A stretch of 12,994 bases of DNA from DATEOR01 sp035296905 (GCA_035296905.1 DATHAA010000004.1:1-12994), one strand, 5' to 3'. Counted from the stretch's first letter, positions 1 through 6,566 are shown. Translations and numbers: made by a program. The notes: generated from the sequence alone by a model not told the origin.

Positions 1-429
1 GGCCCTCCGGTGCCGGATCATCGCCATGAGCGGCACGACGCCCGAGCCGCCGCCGACCAGGAGGACGGGCCCGCCCTCACGGGCGTCCCAGACGAAATAG
101 CCGCCGATCGGCCCGCGCAGCTCGAGCTTGTCTCCGACGACGAGCACTTCCGTTAGGTAGGGGGAGACCTCGCCGTCGGAAAGGCTCTCGACGGTGAGGG
201 CGAGGCCCTCCTCCGGGGCTGACGCGATCGAGTAGCTCCGCTGCGCCTGGTAGCCGTCCTCCGCGGTCAGCCGGATGTCCACGTGCTGGCCGGCGAGGTG
301 CCCGGGCCAGTCCGGCGCGTCCAGGACGAGCGTCTTCACCTGCGGCGTCTCCTCGACGAGGTCCGCTACCTCGCAGAGCTGCCACGCGAGCGGCGCCCTC
401 AGTCCCCCCAGTACCGCTGCTCCCGCCAC
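1..429 (-). CDS. Ferredoxin-NADP reductase-like flavoprotein (partial, C-terminus off the left edge)
   Basis: This is the N-terminal 143 residues of an FAD/NAD(P)-binding oxidoreductase of the ferredoxin reductase superfamily. It is expected to pass electrons between NAD(P)H and a partner protein in the cytoplasm. The beta-barrel FAD domain carries RSYSIAS at about residues 64-70, where the RxYS motif binds the flavin. GGGSGVVPLMAM at about 127-138 is the start of the nucleotide-binding domain, and the rest lies outside the window. The ETPQVKTL and GHLAGQHVDIRLTAEDGYQ stretches are typical of actinobacterial members. The start is uncertain. I chose GTG at 429, which has GGAGA a few bases upstream and overlaps the preceding gene by 31 nt. 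The gene directly follows the sulfite-oxidase-like gene, which suggests that the flavoprotein is its redox partner; this is inference from context. Confidence 0.85.
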   Translation of the reverse strand, partial: MAGAAVLGGLRAPLAWQLCEVADLVEETPQVKTLVLDAPDWPGHLAGQHVDIRLTAEDGYQAQRSYSIASAPEEGLALTVESLSDGEVSPYLTEVLVVGDKLELRGPIGGYFVWDAREGGPVLLVGGGSGVVPLMAMIRHRRA

Positions 430-1019
430 GGGTCTCCGTACATGTGGTACCCAAGCGCCTCCCAGAAGCCCGGCTCGTCGTTGTCGGCGAGGCTGAGCCC
501 GCGCACCCATTTCGCGCTCTTCCAGAAGTACAGGTGCGGGACGAGGAGGCGGGCGGGCCCGCCGTGCTCGGGGTCGAGGGGCTCGTCGTCGTAGCCGAAC
601 GCGACCCAGGCCTTGCCGTCGCTCACGTCCTCGAGCGGCAGGTTCGTCGTGTAACCGCCGTCGCAGAACGCGACCGCGTAGGCGGCGTCGTGCTCGACCT
701 CGCCGAGCAGCGTGTCCACGGACACCCCTTCCCAGACCGTGTCGAGCTTCGACCACTTCGTCACGCAGTGGATGTCCTTCGTGATCGTCTCGCTCGGGAG
801 CGCGCGGAACTCTTTCCAGGTCCAGGTCTTCGGCTCTGCCACTTCGCCGGTGACGGTGAAGCTCCACTCCTCGAGCGGCGTGTGCGGCGTCGGGCCGGCC
901 GAGAGCACGGGGAAGTCGTCGACCAGGTACTGGCCGGGAGGGACCCGGCCGGAGTCCCCTTCCTCGCGGCGACGGCCCTGGAACCCGCGCGATATGAAGC
1001 TCACAGGGGCATTCAACAC
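399..1019 (-). CDS. Sulfite-oxidase-like molybdopterin-dependent oxidoreductase, cytoplasmic
   Basis: The protein is 206 aa and has the oxidoreductase molybdopterin-binding fold shared by sulfite oxidase and YedY/MsrP. Visible family features are LPPGQY-like PPGQYLVDDFPVLSAGPTP (27-45), DIHCVTKWSK (82-91) with Cys85 as the likely molybdenum ligand, GYTTNLPLED, and GGPARLLVPHLYFWKSAKWV near the C-terminus. There is no Tat or Sec signal and no membrane segment, so it should act in the cytoplasm, unlike exported YedY. The start is GTG at 1019; no strong Shine-Dalgarno sequence is visible, and a GTG five codons later is an alternative. The reductase gene overlaps its 3' end, so the two are probably one operon forming an NAD(P)H-linked molybdoenzyme. 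The substrate cannot be told from sequence. Confidence 0.88.
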   Translation of the reverse strand: MLNAPVSFISRGFQGRRREEGDSGRVPPGQYLVDDFPVLSAGPTPHTPLEEWSFTVTGEVAEPKTWTWKEFRALPSETITKDIHCVTKWSKLDTVWEGVSVDTLLGEVEHDAAYAVAFCDGGYTTNLPLEDVSDGKAWVAFGYDDEPLDPEHGGPARLLVPHLYFWKSAKWVRGLSLADNDEPGFWEALGYHMYGDPWREQRYWGD

Positions 1020-1128
1020 CCCGGCGGCTCCGGGCGAAAGGGAATTCAGAATCCGTTAAGGGCCCGGTCACACGAGCGCAATGCGGTCCCGAAACCCTGT
1101 TCGTCGACTACGACCAGGAGGGACCACC

Positions 1129-1572
1129 ATGAAAAGGAAACTTGCTCTTGCGGGTTTCGCCGCCTGCCTCGCGGCGTTCTTCTCAGCCGGGGCGTTGGCT
1201 GGAGGCCCGCCCGCGCCCTCGTTCTACGTCAACGGGACGCTCTACCGCACCGTTGGGACGCCGACGGACTTCTCCAGGACGGGCGCGCCGGAGTCGAGCT
1301 ACGACACGATCTACCAGTTCTTCGGCGCGCAGACGTACAACGTCGCCACCGCCGCGCCGGGAGATCCCGGGTTCAATGGCGGCCGCTGGCGTGTCATCGG
1401 CCTCTCGTTCGCAGACTATGGCGCGGCTCTCGCCGCGCACGACACGAACGGCAGCGGCGACTTCGACACCACCGCCGAGGTGCAGGCGGCGCTGGCCGAC
1501 GAAAGTGCGGTCAGCCTCGGCGTCGTCAAGTCGTTCGAGTGCCCGGTCATTCGAATAACCGGGCGACACTAG
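1129..1572 (+). CDS. Small secreted protein of unknown function
   Basis: The protein is 147 aa and I do not recognise its family. The ATG at 1129 is chosen because AGGAGGG lies 6 nt upstream, and the Lys/Arg-rich MKRK start followed by a hydrophobic stretch (residues 5-22) gives a clear Sec signal peptide with likely cleavage after ALA (22-24). The longer in-frame start at 1081 would bury this signal. The mature part is about 120 aa, rich in Gly, Ala and Asp, with one Cys (138). It contains DTNGSGDF at 105-112, which resembles a calcium-binding loop but has Ala where an EF-hand needs an acidic residue at position 12. The gene precedes a two-component system by 47 nt in the same direction. Its last codons lie inside a near-perfect palindrome, so the end of the protein is partly encoded by a possible regulatory site. 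Confidence 0.75.
   Translation: MKRKLALAGFAACLAAFFSAGALAGGPPAPSFYVNGTLYRTVGTPTDFSRTGAPESSYDTIYQFFGAQTYNVATAAPGDPGFNGGRWRVIGLSFADYGAALAAHDTNGSGDFDTTAEVQAALADESAVSLGVVKSFECPVIRITGRH
1541..1564. repeat. 24-bp near-perfect palindrome at the end of the secreted-protein gene
   Basis: The arms GCCCGGT (1541-1547) and ACCGGGC (1558-1564) are exact inverse complements, and the centre ATTCGAAT is itself a palindrome. Only one base pair, c1548 against a1557, breaks the symmetry. It lies 56 nt before the response regulator start and has no T-tract after it, so it looks more like a dimeric protein-binding site than an intrinsic terminator. A role in regulating the two-component genes is inference. Confidence 0.55.
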
Positions 1573-1619
1573 AAGCGCAGGCTTTCGTCGCGGCCCGCTG
1601 GACGGCACACTGACAGGAG

Positions 1620-2297
1620 ATGGAAACCGTTCTGGTCGTCGATGACGAGCCGACGCTTCGCGAAGTCGTCGTCCGCTACCTCGAGCGCGCGGGTTACCGC
1701 GCGCTCGAGGCGGGCGACGGTGACGAGGCCGAGGCGCTGCTGCGAAACCGACCGCCGGACCTCGTCATCCTGGACCTGATGCTGCCGGGAACCGATGGGC
1801 TCGAGCTTTGCCGGCGGATCCGGGCAGACTCGGCCCTCCCGGTGATCATGCTGACTGCCCGCGGGGAGGAGGCGGACCGGATTGTCGGGCTGGAGCTCGG
1901 CGCCGACGACTATGTGACGAAGCCCTTCTCGCCGCGCGAGCTCGTCGCGCGCGTGCGAACCGTGCTGCGGCGGACGAACGGACCGGTCGAGGCGCGCGAC
2001 CGCATCCAGCACGGTGACTTGACCCTCGACTCGGAGACGAGGGATGTCCGCAAGGCAGGTTCCCTCGTCTCGCTGACCGCGCGCGAGTTCGATCTCCTCT
2101 GGTTTCTCGCCTCCCATCCGCGGCGGGTCTTTTCGCGGGAGCACCTCATGAGCCGTGTCTGGGGTTACGAGCCCGCGTTCGACACGGGGACCGTGACCGT
2201 TCACATTCGCCGCCTGCGCGCGAAGATCGAGGACGACGCCGCCCGGCCTCGTCACATCGAGACGGTCTGGGGCGTCGGCTACAGGTTCTCGCCGTGA
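1620..2297 (+). CDS. OmpR/PhoB-family response regulator
   Basis: The protein is 225 aa, the normal length for the family. The receiver domain occupies residues 1-118: acidic pocket D8-D9, phospho-acceptor Asp52 in VILDLMLPG, Thr79 in MLTA and Lys101 in KPFSP. A winged-helix DNA-binding domain follows (about 128-225), with LTAREFDLLWFL, the SREHLMSRVWGY recognition region, TVTVHIRRLRAKIE and the C-terminal ETVWGVGYRF. The only in-frame start after the upstream TGA at 1611 is ATG 1620; AGGAG abuts it with almost no spacing, so initiation may be inefficient. The stop overlaps the start of the histidine kinase by 4 nt (GTGA), so the two are translationally coupled cognate partners. The signal and the target genes are unknown; the neighbouring secreted protein and DipZ genes are candidates by position only. 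Confidence 0.95.
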   Translation: METVLVVDDEPTLREVVVRYLERAGYRALEAGDGDEAEALLRNRPPDLVILDLMLPGTDGLELCRRIRADSALPVIMLTARGEEADRIVGLELGADDYVTKPFSPRELVARVRTVLRRTNGPVEARDRIQHGDLTLDSETRDVRKAGSLVSLTAREFDLLWFLASHPRRVFSREHLMSRVWGYEPAFDTGTVTVHIRRLRAKIEDDAARPRHIETVWGVGYRFSP

Positions 2298-3367
2298 TCG
2301 AACTCGCCCTCGTCGTTGCAACGGCGACCTTCGCCGCTGGCGCGCTCGTGGCCCTCGGCATCTCGCGGCTGCGTACAGTCCATGCCCGCCTGCTCGGGCT
2401 GGCGCTCCTTTGCGTCGTCCTGCCGCTCGCGGCCGTTTTGCTCTCCGGGGCGGCGATGTTCCACATGGGGGCCGACGTCGTCGTCCTGGCGGTCGCGGGG
2501 GCGTCCTCGCTCGTGGCCGTGGGCGCCGCGCTCCTCGTCACCCGCTCGATCACGATTCCGCTCGACCGCCTCCGTGCCGCCTCCTCGGCGCTCGCGGGCG
2601 GTGACTTCGCGCCGATGGCGGCGGGCCCGGGGCCCGACGAGCTCGTCGAGGTCGGCATCGCCTTCGACGAGATGGCGCGAAAGCTCGAGGAGCTCTTCGA
2701 CGCACGCAGACAGCTGATCGCATGGGCGAGCCACGACCTGCGGACGCCGCTCGCCTCGCTGCAGGCGATGCTCGAGGCGGTCGAGGACGGGGTCGTTCCC
2801 GCCGAGCACTACCTCCCGGCCATGCGCGAGCAGGTTCGCACCCTCGGACGGCTTGTCGACGATCTCTTCGAACTCGCGCAGATCGACTCGGGAGCGCTCA
2901 CGCTCGAGCTCGAGGAGGCGCCGGTGGCCGAGCTCGTGCGGACGTGCGTCCGCGGCCTCGAGGCCGAAGCCAGGGCTCGGCACGTCGATCTCTCCGCCCG
3001 GCTCGACGGCGACCTTCCCGCGGTGCACGCCGCCCCCGATCAGGTGCAGCGCGTCCTGCAGAACCTGCTCACGAACGCCCTCCGGCACACGCCCTCGGAC
3101 GGCGCCGTCGCGGTCGTCGTCCGCGCGGGGGACCGTGAGGTGACGATTGCGGTGGAGGACAACGGCGAGGGTCTTTCGGGCGGGGCCGAGCGGCGCATGT
3201 TCGAGCGCTTCTGGCAAGGCGATTCGGCGCGGGCAGCACCGCGAAGCGGCGCGGGGCTCGGACTCGCGATCGCCCGCGGCCTCGTCGAGGCTCAGGGTGG
3301 CCATATCTGGGCCGAGAACCGCCCGGGTGGCGGGGCCCGCGTCGCCTTCACGCTGCCGCGCGCGTAA
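2294..3367 (+). CDS. HAMP-containing sensor histidine kinase
   Basis: The protein is 357 aa, membrane-bound, and the cognate partner of the preceding regulator. Hydrophobic segments lie at about residues 3-22, 33-54 and 60-83. A HAMP linker follows (about 84-136, with ITIPLDRLRAASSALAGGDF), then the dimerisation/phospho-acceptor domain with WASHDLRTPLASL (His147). The ATP-binding domain has the N box NLLTNALRHTP (257-267), the G1 box VEDNGEGL (287-294), the F box FERFWQGD (303-310) and the G2 box GAGLGLAI (319-326). There is almost no room for an extracytoplasmic sensor domain; the loops between helices are about 5-10 residues, so it probably senses within the membrane or through another protein. 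The GTG start at 2294 overlaps the regulator stop, which fixes the start. Confidence 0.94.
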   Translation: MIELALVVATATFAAGALVALGISRLRTVHARLLGLALLCVVLPLAAVLLSGAAMFHMGADVVVLAVAGASSLVAVGAALLVTRSITIPLDRLRAASSALAGGDFAPMAAGPGPDELVEVGIAFDEMARKLEELFDARRQLIAWASHDLRTPLASLQAMLEAVEDGVVPAEHYLPAMREQVRTLGRLVDDLFELAQIDSGALTLELEEAPVAELVRTCVRGLEAEARARHVDLSARLDGDLPAVHAAPDQVQRVLQNLLTNALRHTPSDGAVAVVVRAGDREVTIAVEDNGEGLSGGAERRMFERFWQGDSARAAPRSGAGLGLAIARGLVEAQGGHIWAENRPGGGARVAFTLPRA

Positions 3368-3389
3368 GGAAGAGTTCAGATCTCGGGTC

Positions 3390-3395
3390 TACGAT
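3390..3395 (+). promoter_or_regulatory. Candidate -10 box (TACGAT) for a leaderless dipZ-like mRNA
   Basis: TACGAT fits the bacterial -10 consensus TANNNT and ends 6 nt before the GTG at 3402. Transcription would start at or next to the start codon. No convincing -35 is seen. It also supports GTG 3402 as the start, because the reading frame is open far upstream inside the kinase gene. Confidence 0.5.
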
Positions 3396-3401
3396 CAGGG
3401 C

Positions 3402-5042
3402 GTGGGCCTGCTCATCGGAGTCGCGTTCGTCGCGGGGATCGTTACGGCGATCTCGCCCTGCGTCCTCCCCGTCTTACCCATCATCTTTGCAGGCGGGGCC
3501 ACGGGCGACAGGCGTCGGCCGTATGCAATCGTCGCCGGGCTCGTCTGGAGCTTCACGCTCTTCACCCTGGTCGCGACTGCGCTCCTCTCGGCGCTCGGCC
3601 TGCCGGACGACCTCCTCCGCAACATCGCTATCGGGGTCGTTCTGCTCGTTGGGCTCTCGCTGCTCTGGCCGAGGCTCGGCGCCGTCGTCGAGCGGCCGTT
3701 CCAGGCGCTCGGCCGCCGCAACCCTGGAGGGATGGGGGGCGGCTTTCTCCTCGGCGTCAGCCTCGGCCTGGTCTTCACGCCCTGCGCCGGCCCTGTGATC
3801 GCCGCGGTCGCCGTGCTTGCCGCGACGGAGCGCTTCTCTTTTCAAAGCGTCCTCGTGACGTTCGCCTACGCGCTCGGAGCGGGCCTCGTGCTCCTCCTGA
3901 TCGCCATCGCAGCACAGCGAGGGATGAGCCTCCGTTCGGTGCGCGCCCGGGCGCCACGGATCCGGCAGGCGCTCGGAGCGCTCGTCGTGGCGGTCGCGAT
4001 CGTGATGGCCCTGGGCCTCGACACGAAGCTCGCCGCGCACGTTCCGGGCTACACCAGGGCGCTGCAGGGTCTCGAGGAGAGTGCGGCCGCCCAGGACCGC
4101 ATCGACTCGCTTCTGGCTGGCGAGAGCCACTTCCAGGGAAGCAAGCTGCACGACTACGGCCAGGCGCCCGAGTTCCAGGGGATCTCGCAGTGGCTGAACT
4201 CGAAGCCGCTCACGCTCGCGTCGCTCCGCGGCAAGGTCGTTCTGATCGACTTCTGGACGTACTCCTGCGTCAACTGCATCCGCACGCTCCCGTATATGAA
4301 GCGATGGTATGAGACGTATCGCGACGCGGGCCTCGTGGTCGTCGGGGTGCACACGCCGGAGTTCGCCTTCGAGCACGTCCCCGGGAACGTCGAGAGCGCG
4401 GTGAGCTTGTTCGGGATCGACTATCCGGTCGCGCTCGACAACGACTACGGGACCTGGACTGCGTGGGGCAATCGCTACTGGCCAGCGGAGTACTACGTCG
4501 ACCGGCGGGGGCACGTTCGCTACGCGCATTTCGGCGAGGGCGACTACGCGGGCACCGAGAAGGTCATCCGCACGCTGCTCGCGGAGAAGAACCTGCCTGC
4601 GCCGGTCTCGGGCTCGATCTCCGACAAGACGCCGACCGAGGCGCTGACCCCGGAGACCTACCTCGGCACCGACAGACTCTCGAGCCTTGTCGGCTCGCCC
4701 GTGGTCGAAGGGCGCGAGGCGACTTACACGATCCCCCACGTAGTTCCGCAGAGCGGCGTTGCGTACGGCGGCCGCTGGCTCGTCGAGCGCGAGCGGATCG
4801 TCGCGGGCGAAGGTGCACGGCTCCGCCTGGCCTACCACGCACGCAACGTCTACCTCGTCCTCGGCAAGGGGGAGTCCGACGGCTCGGTCGGCATCGCCCT
4901 CGACGGCGAGCACGTGAAGACGGTGAGCGTTACCGGCGACCGGTTGTACACGCTCGTCGCGCTTCCCGGGCCCGCTGCCGACCACACGCTCGACCTCTCG
5001 TTTTCGCCGGGGACGGAGGCCTACGCCTTCACGTTCGGCTAG
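3402..5042 (+). CDS. DipZ-like thiol-disulfide transporter: CcdA domain fused to thioredoxin and C-terminal domain
   Basis: The protein is 546 aa and resembles Mycobacterium tuberculosis DipZ in architecture. Residues 1-205 form a CcdA/DsbD-type membrane domain of about six helices; SPC (Cys20) and TPC (Cys128) are the conserved cysteine pair that carries electrons across the membrane. Residues 245-400 form a periplasmic thioredoxin-like domain with WTYSCVNCIRTLP (Cys289, Cys292) and the WPAEYY loop with cis-Pro361. Residues about 430-546 form a beta-rich C-terminal domain seen in DipZ proteins. By family knowledge it supplies reducing power to extracytoplasmic thiol proteins, and here it could act as the CcdA plus CcmG of cytochrome c maturation. 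GTG 3402 follows a TACGAT box and lies 34 nt after the kinase stop, so it may be transcribed independently of the two-component genes. Confidence 0.93.
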   Translation: MGLLIGVAFVAGIVTAISPCVLPVLPIIFAGGATGDRRRPYAIVAGLVWSFTLFTLVATALLSALGLPDDLLRNIAIGVVLLVGLSLLWPRLGAVVERPFQALGRRNPGGMGGGFLLGVSLGLVFTPCAGPVIAAVAVLAATERFSFQSVLVTFAYALGAGLVLLLIAIAAQRGMSLRSVRARAPRIRQALGALVVAVAIVMALGLDTKLAAHVPGYTRALQGLEESAAAQDRIDSLLAGESHFQGSKLHDYGQAPEFQGISQWLNSKPLTLASLRGKVVLIDFWTYSCVNCIRTLPYMKRWYETYRDAGLVVVGVHTPEFAFEHVPGNVESAVSLFGIDYPVALDNDYGTWTAWGNRYWPAEYYVDRRGHVRYAHFGEGDYAGTEKVIRTLLAEKNLPAPVSGSISDKTPTEALTPETYLGTDRLSSLVGSPVVEGREATYTIPHVVPQSGVAYGGRWLVERERIVAGEGARLRLAYHARNVYLVLGKGESDGSVGIALDGEHVKTVSVTGDRLYTLVALPGPAADHTLDLSFSPGTEAYAFTFG

Positions 5043-5066
5043 AGCTACCCTCGTTCGGGGGAGGAA

Positions 5067-5096
5067 ATGGCCAGGCCTCGCGCCGAAGTTCACTAG
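5067..5096 (+). CDS. Possible 9-codon upstream ORF (leader peptide)
   Basis: ATG at 5067 is preceded by GGGGGAGGAA, the strongest Shine-Dalgarno-like run in this intergenic stretch. It reads MARPRAEVH and stops at TAG 5094-5096, 11 nt before the ATG of the next gene. It could couple translation to the downstream gene or simply be chance. There is no homology evidence and the peptide has no run of a single amino acid that would suggest attenuation. Confidence 0.25.
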   Translation: MARPRAEVH

Positions 5097-5107
5097 AGGC
5101 ACGCGAG

Positions 5108-5707
5108 ATGTTGAGGATCCTCCTTTATGTCGCCGCCCTGGTCGCGCTCTTCGCGGGCGCGATCATGTACGGCGGGAATGCGATCGGCGCGTGGGACCCG
5201 CTTCCACCCGCGCCCACGCCGCCGCCTGCCGTGAAGCTGGCCAAGGCGACGCCGAAGGACAAGTCCGCGTCCACCAAGCACTCCGCGTCGGCCAGGGCCC
5301 CGCGTCTCACTCCTGCCCAGAAACTCTGGGTGAGGAAGGCGGACGCGCTCTGCCGCGAGTCGAGGGCCGCGGCTCAGGCCGTCGTGGCCCAGGGCAGCAC
5401 CTCGACTCCTGCGGGCGTGCACCAGCTCTTCACGCGGATGAAAAAGGTCAACGCCGAGCTCAACGACCGCTTCCTCGCCATCGACGCGCCTGCCGGCTAC
5501 AAGGACGACGTGGCGCGCTTCCGAGTGCTCTTCGCCAAGGAGGAGCGCTATTTCGATTCGATGGGCGGGGCGCTCGAGCAGGGAGACATGAAGACCTTCT
5601 ACGCCCTGAACGACCGCCTCACCGAGATCGCGCTCGAGGAGACCGACATCCTCTCCAAGCTCGGCGCGTACGGCTGCGACATCACGCTCTCGTCCATCTT
5701 CGGTTAA
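5108..5707 (+). CDS. Membrane-anchored extracytoplasmic protein of unknown function
   Basis: The protein is 199 aa and I do not recognise its family. Residues 1-24 form a hydrophobic N-terminal segment with one positive charge, probably an uncleaved anchor. A Pro/Ala/Lys/Ser-rich linker follows (30-66), then a charged helical domain (67-199). Two cysteines, Cys82 (ALCRES) and Cys190 (YGCDI), lie near the ends of that domain and could form a disulfide outside the membrane. The helical content and pattern (LTPAQKLWVRKADALC) resemble many actinobacterial anchored proteins that have a helical bundle held by a Cys pair, but this is only a structural impression. It follows the DipZ-like gene by 65 nt in the same direction, and DipZ could act on its disulfide; this is inference. 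ATG 5108 has no clear Shine-Dalgarno of its own. Confidence 0.75.
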   Translation: MLRILLYVAALVALFAGAIMYGGNAIGAWDPLPPAPTPPPAVKLAKATPKDKSASTKHSASARAPRLTPAQKLWVRKADALCRESRAAAQAVVAQGSTSTPAGVHQLFTRMKKVNAELNDRFLAIDAPAGYKDDVARFRVLFAKEERYFDSMGGALEQGDMKTFYALNDRLTEIALEETDILSKLGAYGCDITLSSIFG

Positions 5708-5746
5708 TCCCGTTTCTCGATTCCAGTCGCTGGGAACCACCGCGCC

Positions 5747-5915
5747 ATGCGTATCTCTGCGGTTGCCGTCATCTATCTCGTCGTGGGAGCGGTCGTCGCG
5801 GCCACCCATGGACTACTTCGAGGACATCGACACGCTGTAGCGGTTTCTCTCCGCGGTCCTGGCCGTCGTCCTCTGGCCGGTGATCCTCATCGGGATCGAC
5901 CTGCACGTGCACTAG
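5747..5915 (+). pseudogene. Broken gene for a small (about 56-aa) membrane protein
   Basis: Translation from ATG 5747 gives MRISAVAVIYLVVGAVVAATH, a normal hydrophobic N-terminus. The natural continuation lies in the next frame: DYFEDIDTL (5811-5837), then TAG (5838-5840), then RFLSAVLAVVLWPVILIGI followed by DLHVH, ending at TAG 5913-5915. Removing one G at 5810/5811 (cat-gac instead of cat-gga) joins the two parts, and reading the TAG as AAG (Lys) restores a two-helix protein of about 56 residues. This matches the look of small conserved actinobacterial membrane proteins with a His-Asp-Tyr-Phe loop between two helices. Two separate lesions point to a real pseudogene, but sequencing or assembly errors remain possible. 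As it stands, the unbroken ORF from 5747 runs to 5950 with an Arg/Pro-rich tail that looks like out-of-frame sequence. Confidence 0.7.
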
Positions 5916-5934
5916 CGGCCCCTTCCGCTTCCGG

Positions 5935-5940
5935 TATCTT
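5935..5940 (+). promoter_or_regulatory. Candidate -10 box (TATCTT) for a leaderless bolA-grx mRNA
   Basis: TATCTT fits TANNNT and ends 6 nt before the GTG start at 5947, with no Shine-Dalgarno sequence between them. The mRNA would begin at or next to the start codon. No clear -35 was found. Confidence 0.5.
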
Positions 5941-5946
5941 CGAGCC

Positions 5947-6177
5947 GTGAGCGAGCGGCTCCAGACCCTTCTCGACGGCGCGTTCCCGGACGCCAAGAAT
6001 GTGGACGTCGTCGACCGCACCGGCGGGGGCGACCACTTTCACGTCACGGTGGTCAGCCCGCGCTTCGAGGGGCTCTCGCTCGTCGACCAGCACCGCCTGG
6101 TCTACGACGCGCTCGCCGAGCCGCTCGAGGACGGGACTATCCACGAGCTTCGCATCACGACACGAGGAGACGCATGA
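5947..6177 (+). CDS. bolA: BolA family protein
   Basis: The protein is 76 aa, a normal short BolA. The family core is present: GGGDHFHVTVVSPRFEGLSLVDQHRLVY is spread over residues 26-53, with the invariant His49 in QHRLVY, and the C-terminal DGTIHELRI (62-70) is typical. BolA proteins form complexes with monothiol glutaredoxins that bind and move [2Fe-2S] clusters. The next gene is such a glutaredoxin, and its ATG overlaps the bolA stop (ATGA at 6174-6177), so the pair is almost certainly co-translated. The GTG start at 5947 lacks a Shine-Dalgarno but is preceded by a TATCTT box, which suggests a leaderless transcript. The class of BolA (BolA1-like or BolA2-like) is not certain from sequence alone. 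Confidence 0.93.
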   Translation: MSERLQTLLDGAFPDAKNVDVVDRTGGGDHFHVTVVSPRFEGLSLVDQHRLVYDALAEPLEDGTIHELRITTRGDA

Positions 6178-6566
6178 GCGACCTGAGCGACAGGATCCAA
6201 GAGACCATCGACGCCGAGCCGGTGGTCGCCTTCATCAAGGGAACTCACGAGCAGTGCATGTGCGGGAACTCCGAGCGCGCGCTCCAGGCGCTTCGCTCCG
6301 TCGGCTCCTCCTTCACGGCAGTCGACGTGCTTCCCGACCCCGCGATCCGGCAGGAGCTCTCCGGGCTCTCGAGCTGGCCCACGATCCCGCAGGTCTTCGT
6401 GGGCGGCGAGCTCATCGGCGGCGCCGACATCGTCCAGGAGCTGGCGGCCACGGGCGACCTCGAGGCCAAGCTGAACGAGAAGCTCGGCGATTCGTGGCGG
6501 AACGGTGGGGAGGAGCGGACGGTCGCGATGACCGACCGCCAGGACCCCTTCCGGGTCGTCGGCTAG
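6174..6566 (+). CDS. grxD: Monothiol glutaredoxin (Grx4/GrxD type) with a CGNS active site
   Basis: The protein is 130 aa, with a glutaredoxin fold over residues 1-105. The lead segment VVAFIKGTHEQCMCGNS contains the single active cysteine, Cys30, in CGNS where the family norm is CGFS. Cys28 two residues earlier is an additional, unusual thiol. The glutathione-binding part SSWPTIPQVFVGGELIGGADIV is present, followed by a helix and a 25-residue polar C-terminal extension. By family it binds a glutathione-ligated [2Fe-2S] cluster shared with BolA and acts in the cytoplasm. It overlaps bolA by 4 nt. Its TAG stop shares the CTAG at 6563-6566 with the stop of the gene on the opposite strand. The Phe-to-Asn change should alter cluster stability or exchange; that is inference. 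Confidence 0.92.
   Translation: MSDLSDRIQETIDAEPVVAFIKGTHEQCMCGNSERALQALRSVGSSFTAVDVLPDPAIRQELSGLSSWPTIPQVFVGGELIGGADIVQELAATGDLEAKLNEKLGDSWRNGGEERTVAMTDRQDPFRVVG

Noticed and set aside
1081..1128. Longer N-terminus for the secreted protein from ATG 1081
   Set aside because: It would place 16 Arg/Pro-rich residues before the signal peptide, while ATG 1129 has a strong AGGAGGG ribosome site.
1020..1128. Promoters for the divergent sulfite-oxidase-like and secreted-protein genes
   Set aside because: Some AT-richer sequence lies around 1041-1058, but no hexamer pair at acceptable spacing could be defended.
1429..1466. EF-hand or dockerin-type calcium loop in the secreted protein (DTNGSGDFD)
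   Set aside because: Position 12 of the loop is Ala and the only Glu is one residue too late, and there is no second loop.
3147..3401. Upstream extension of the DipZ-like frame inside the histidine kinase gene
   Set aside because: The extra residues are an out-of-frame reading of the kinase ATPase domain; the membrane domain starts at GTG 3402.
5719..5736. Weak stem-loop TTCCAG-TCG-CTGGGAA after the anchored-protein gene
   Set aside because: Short, with a bulge and no T-tract; not convincing as a terminator.
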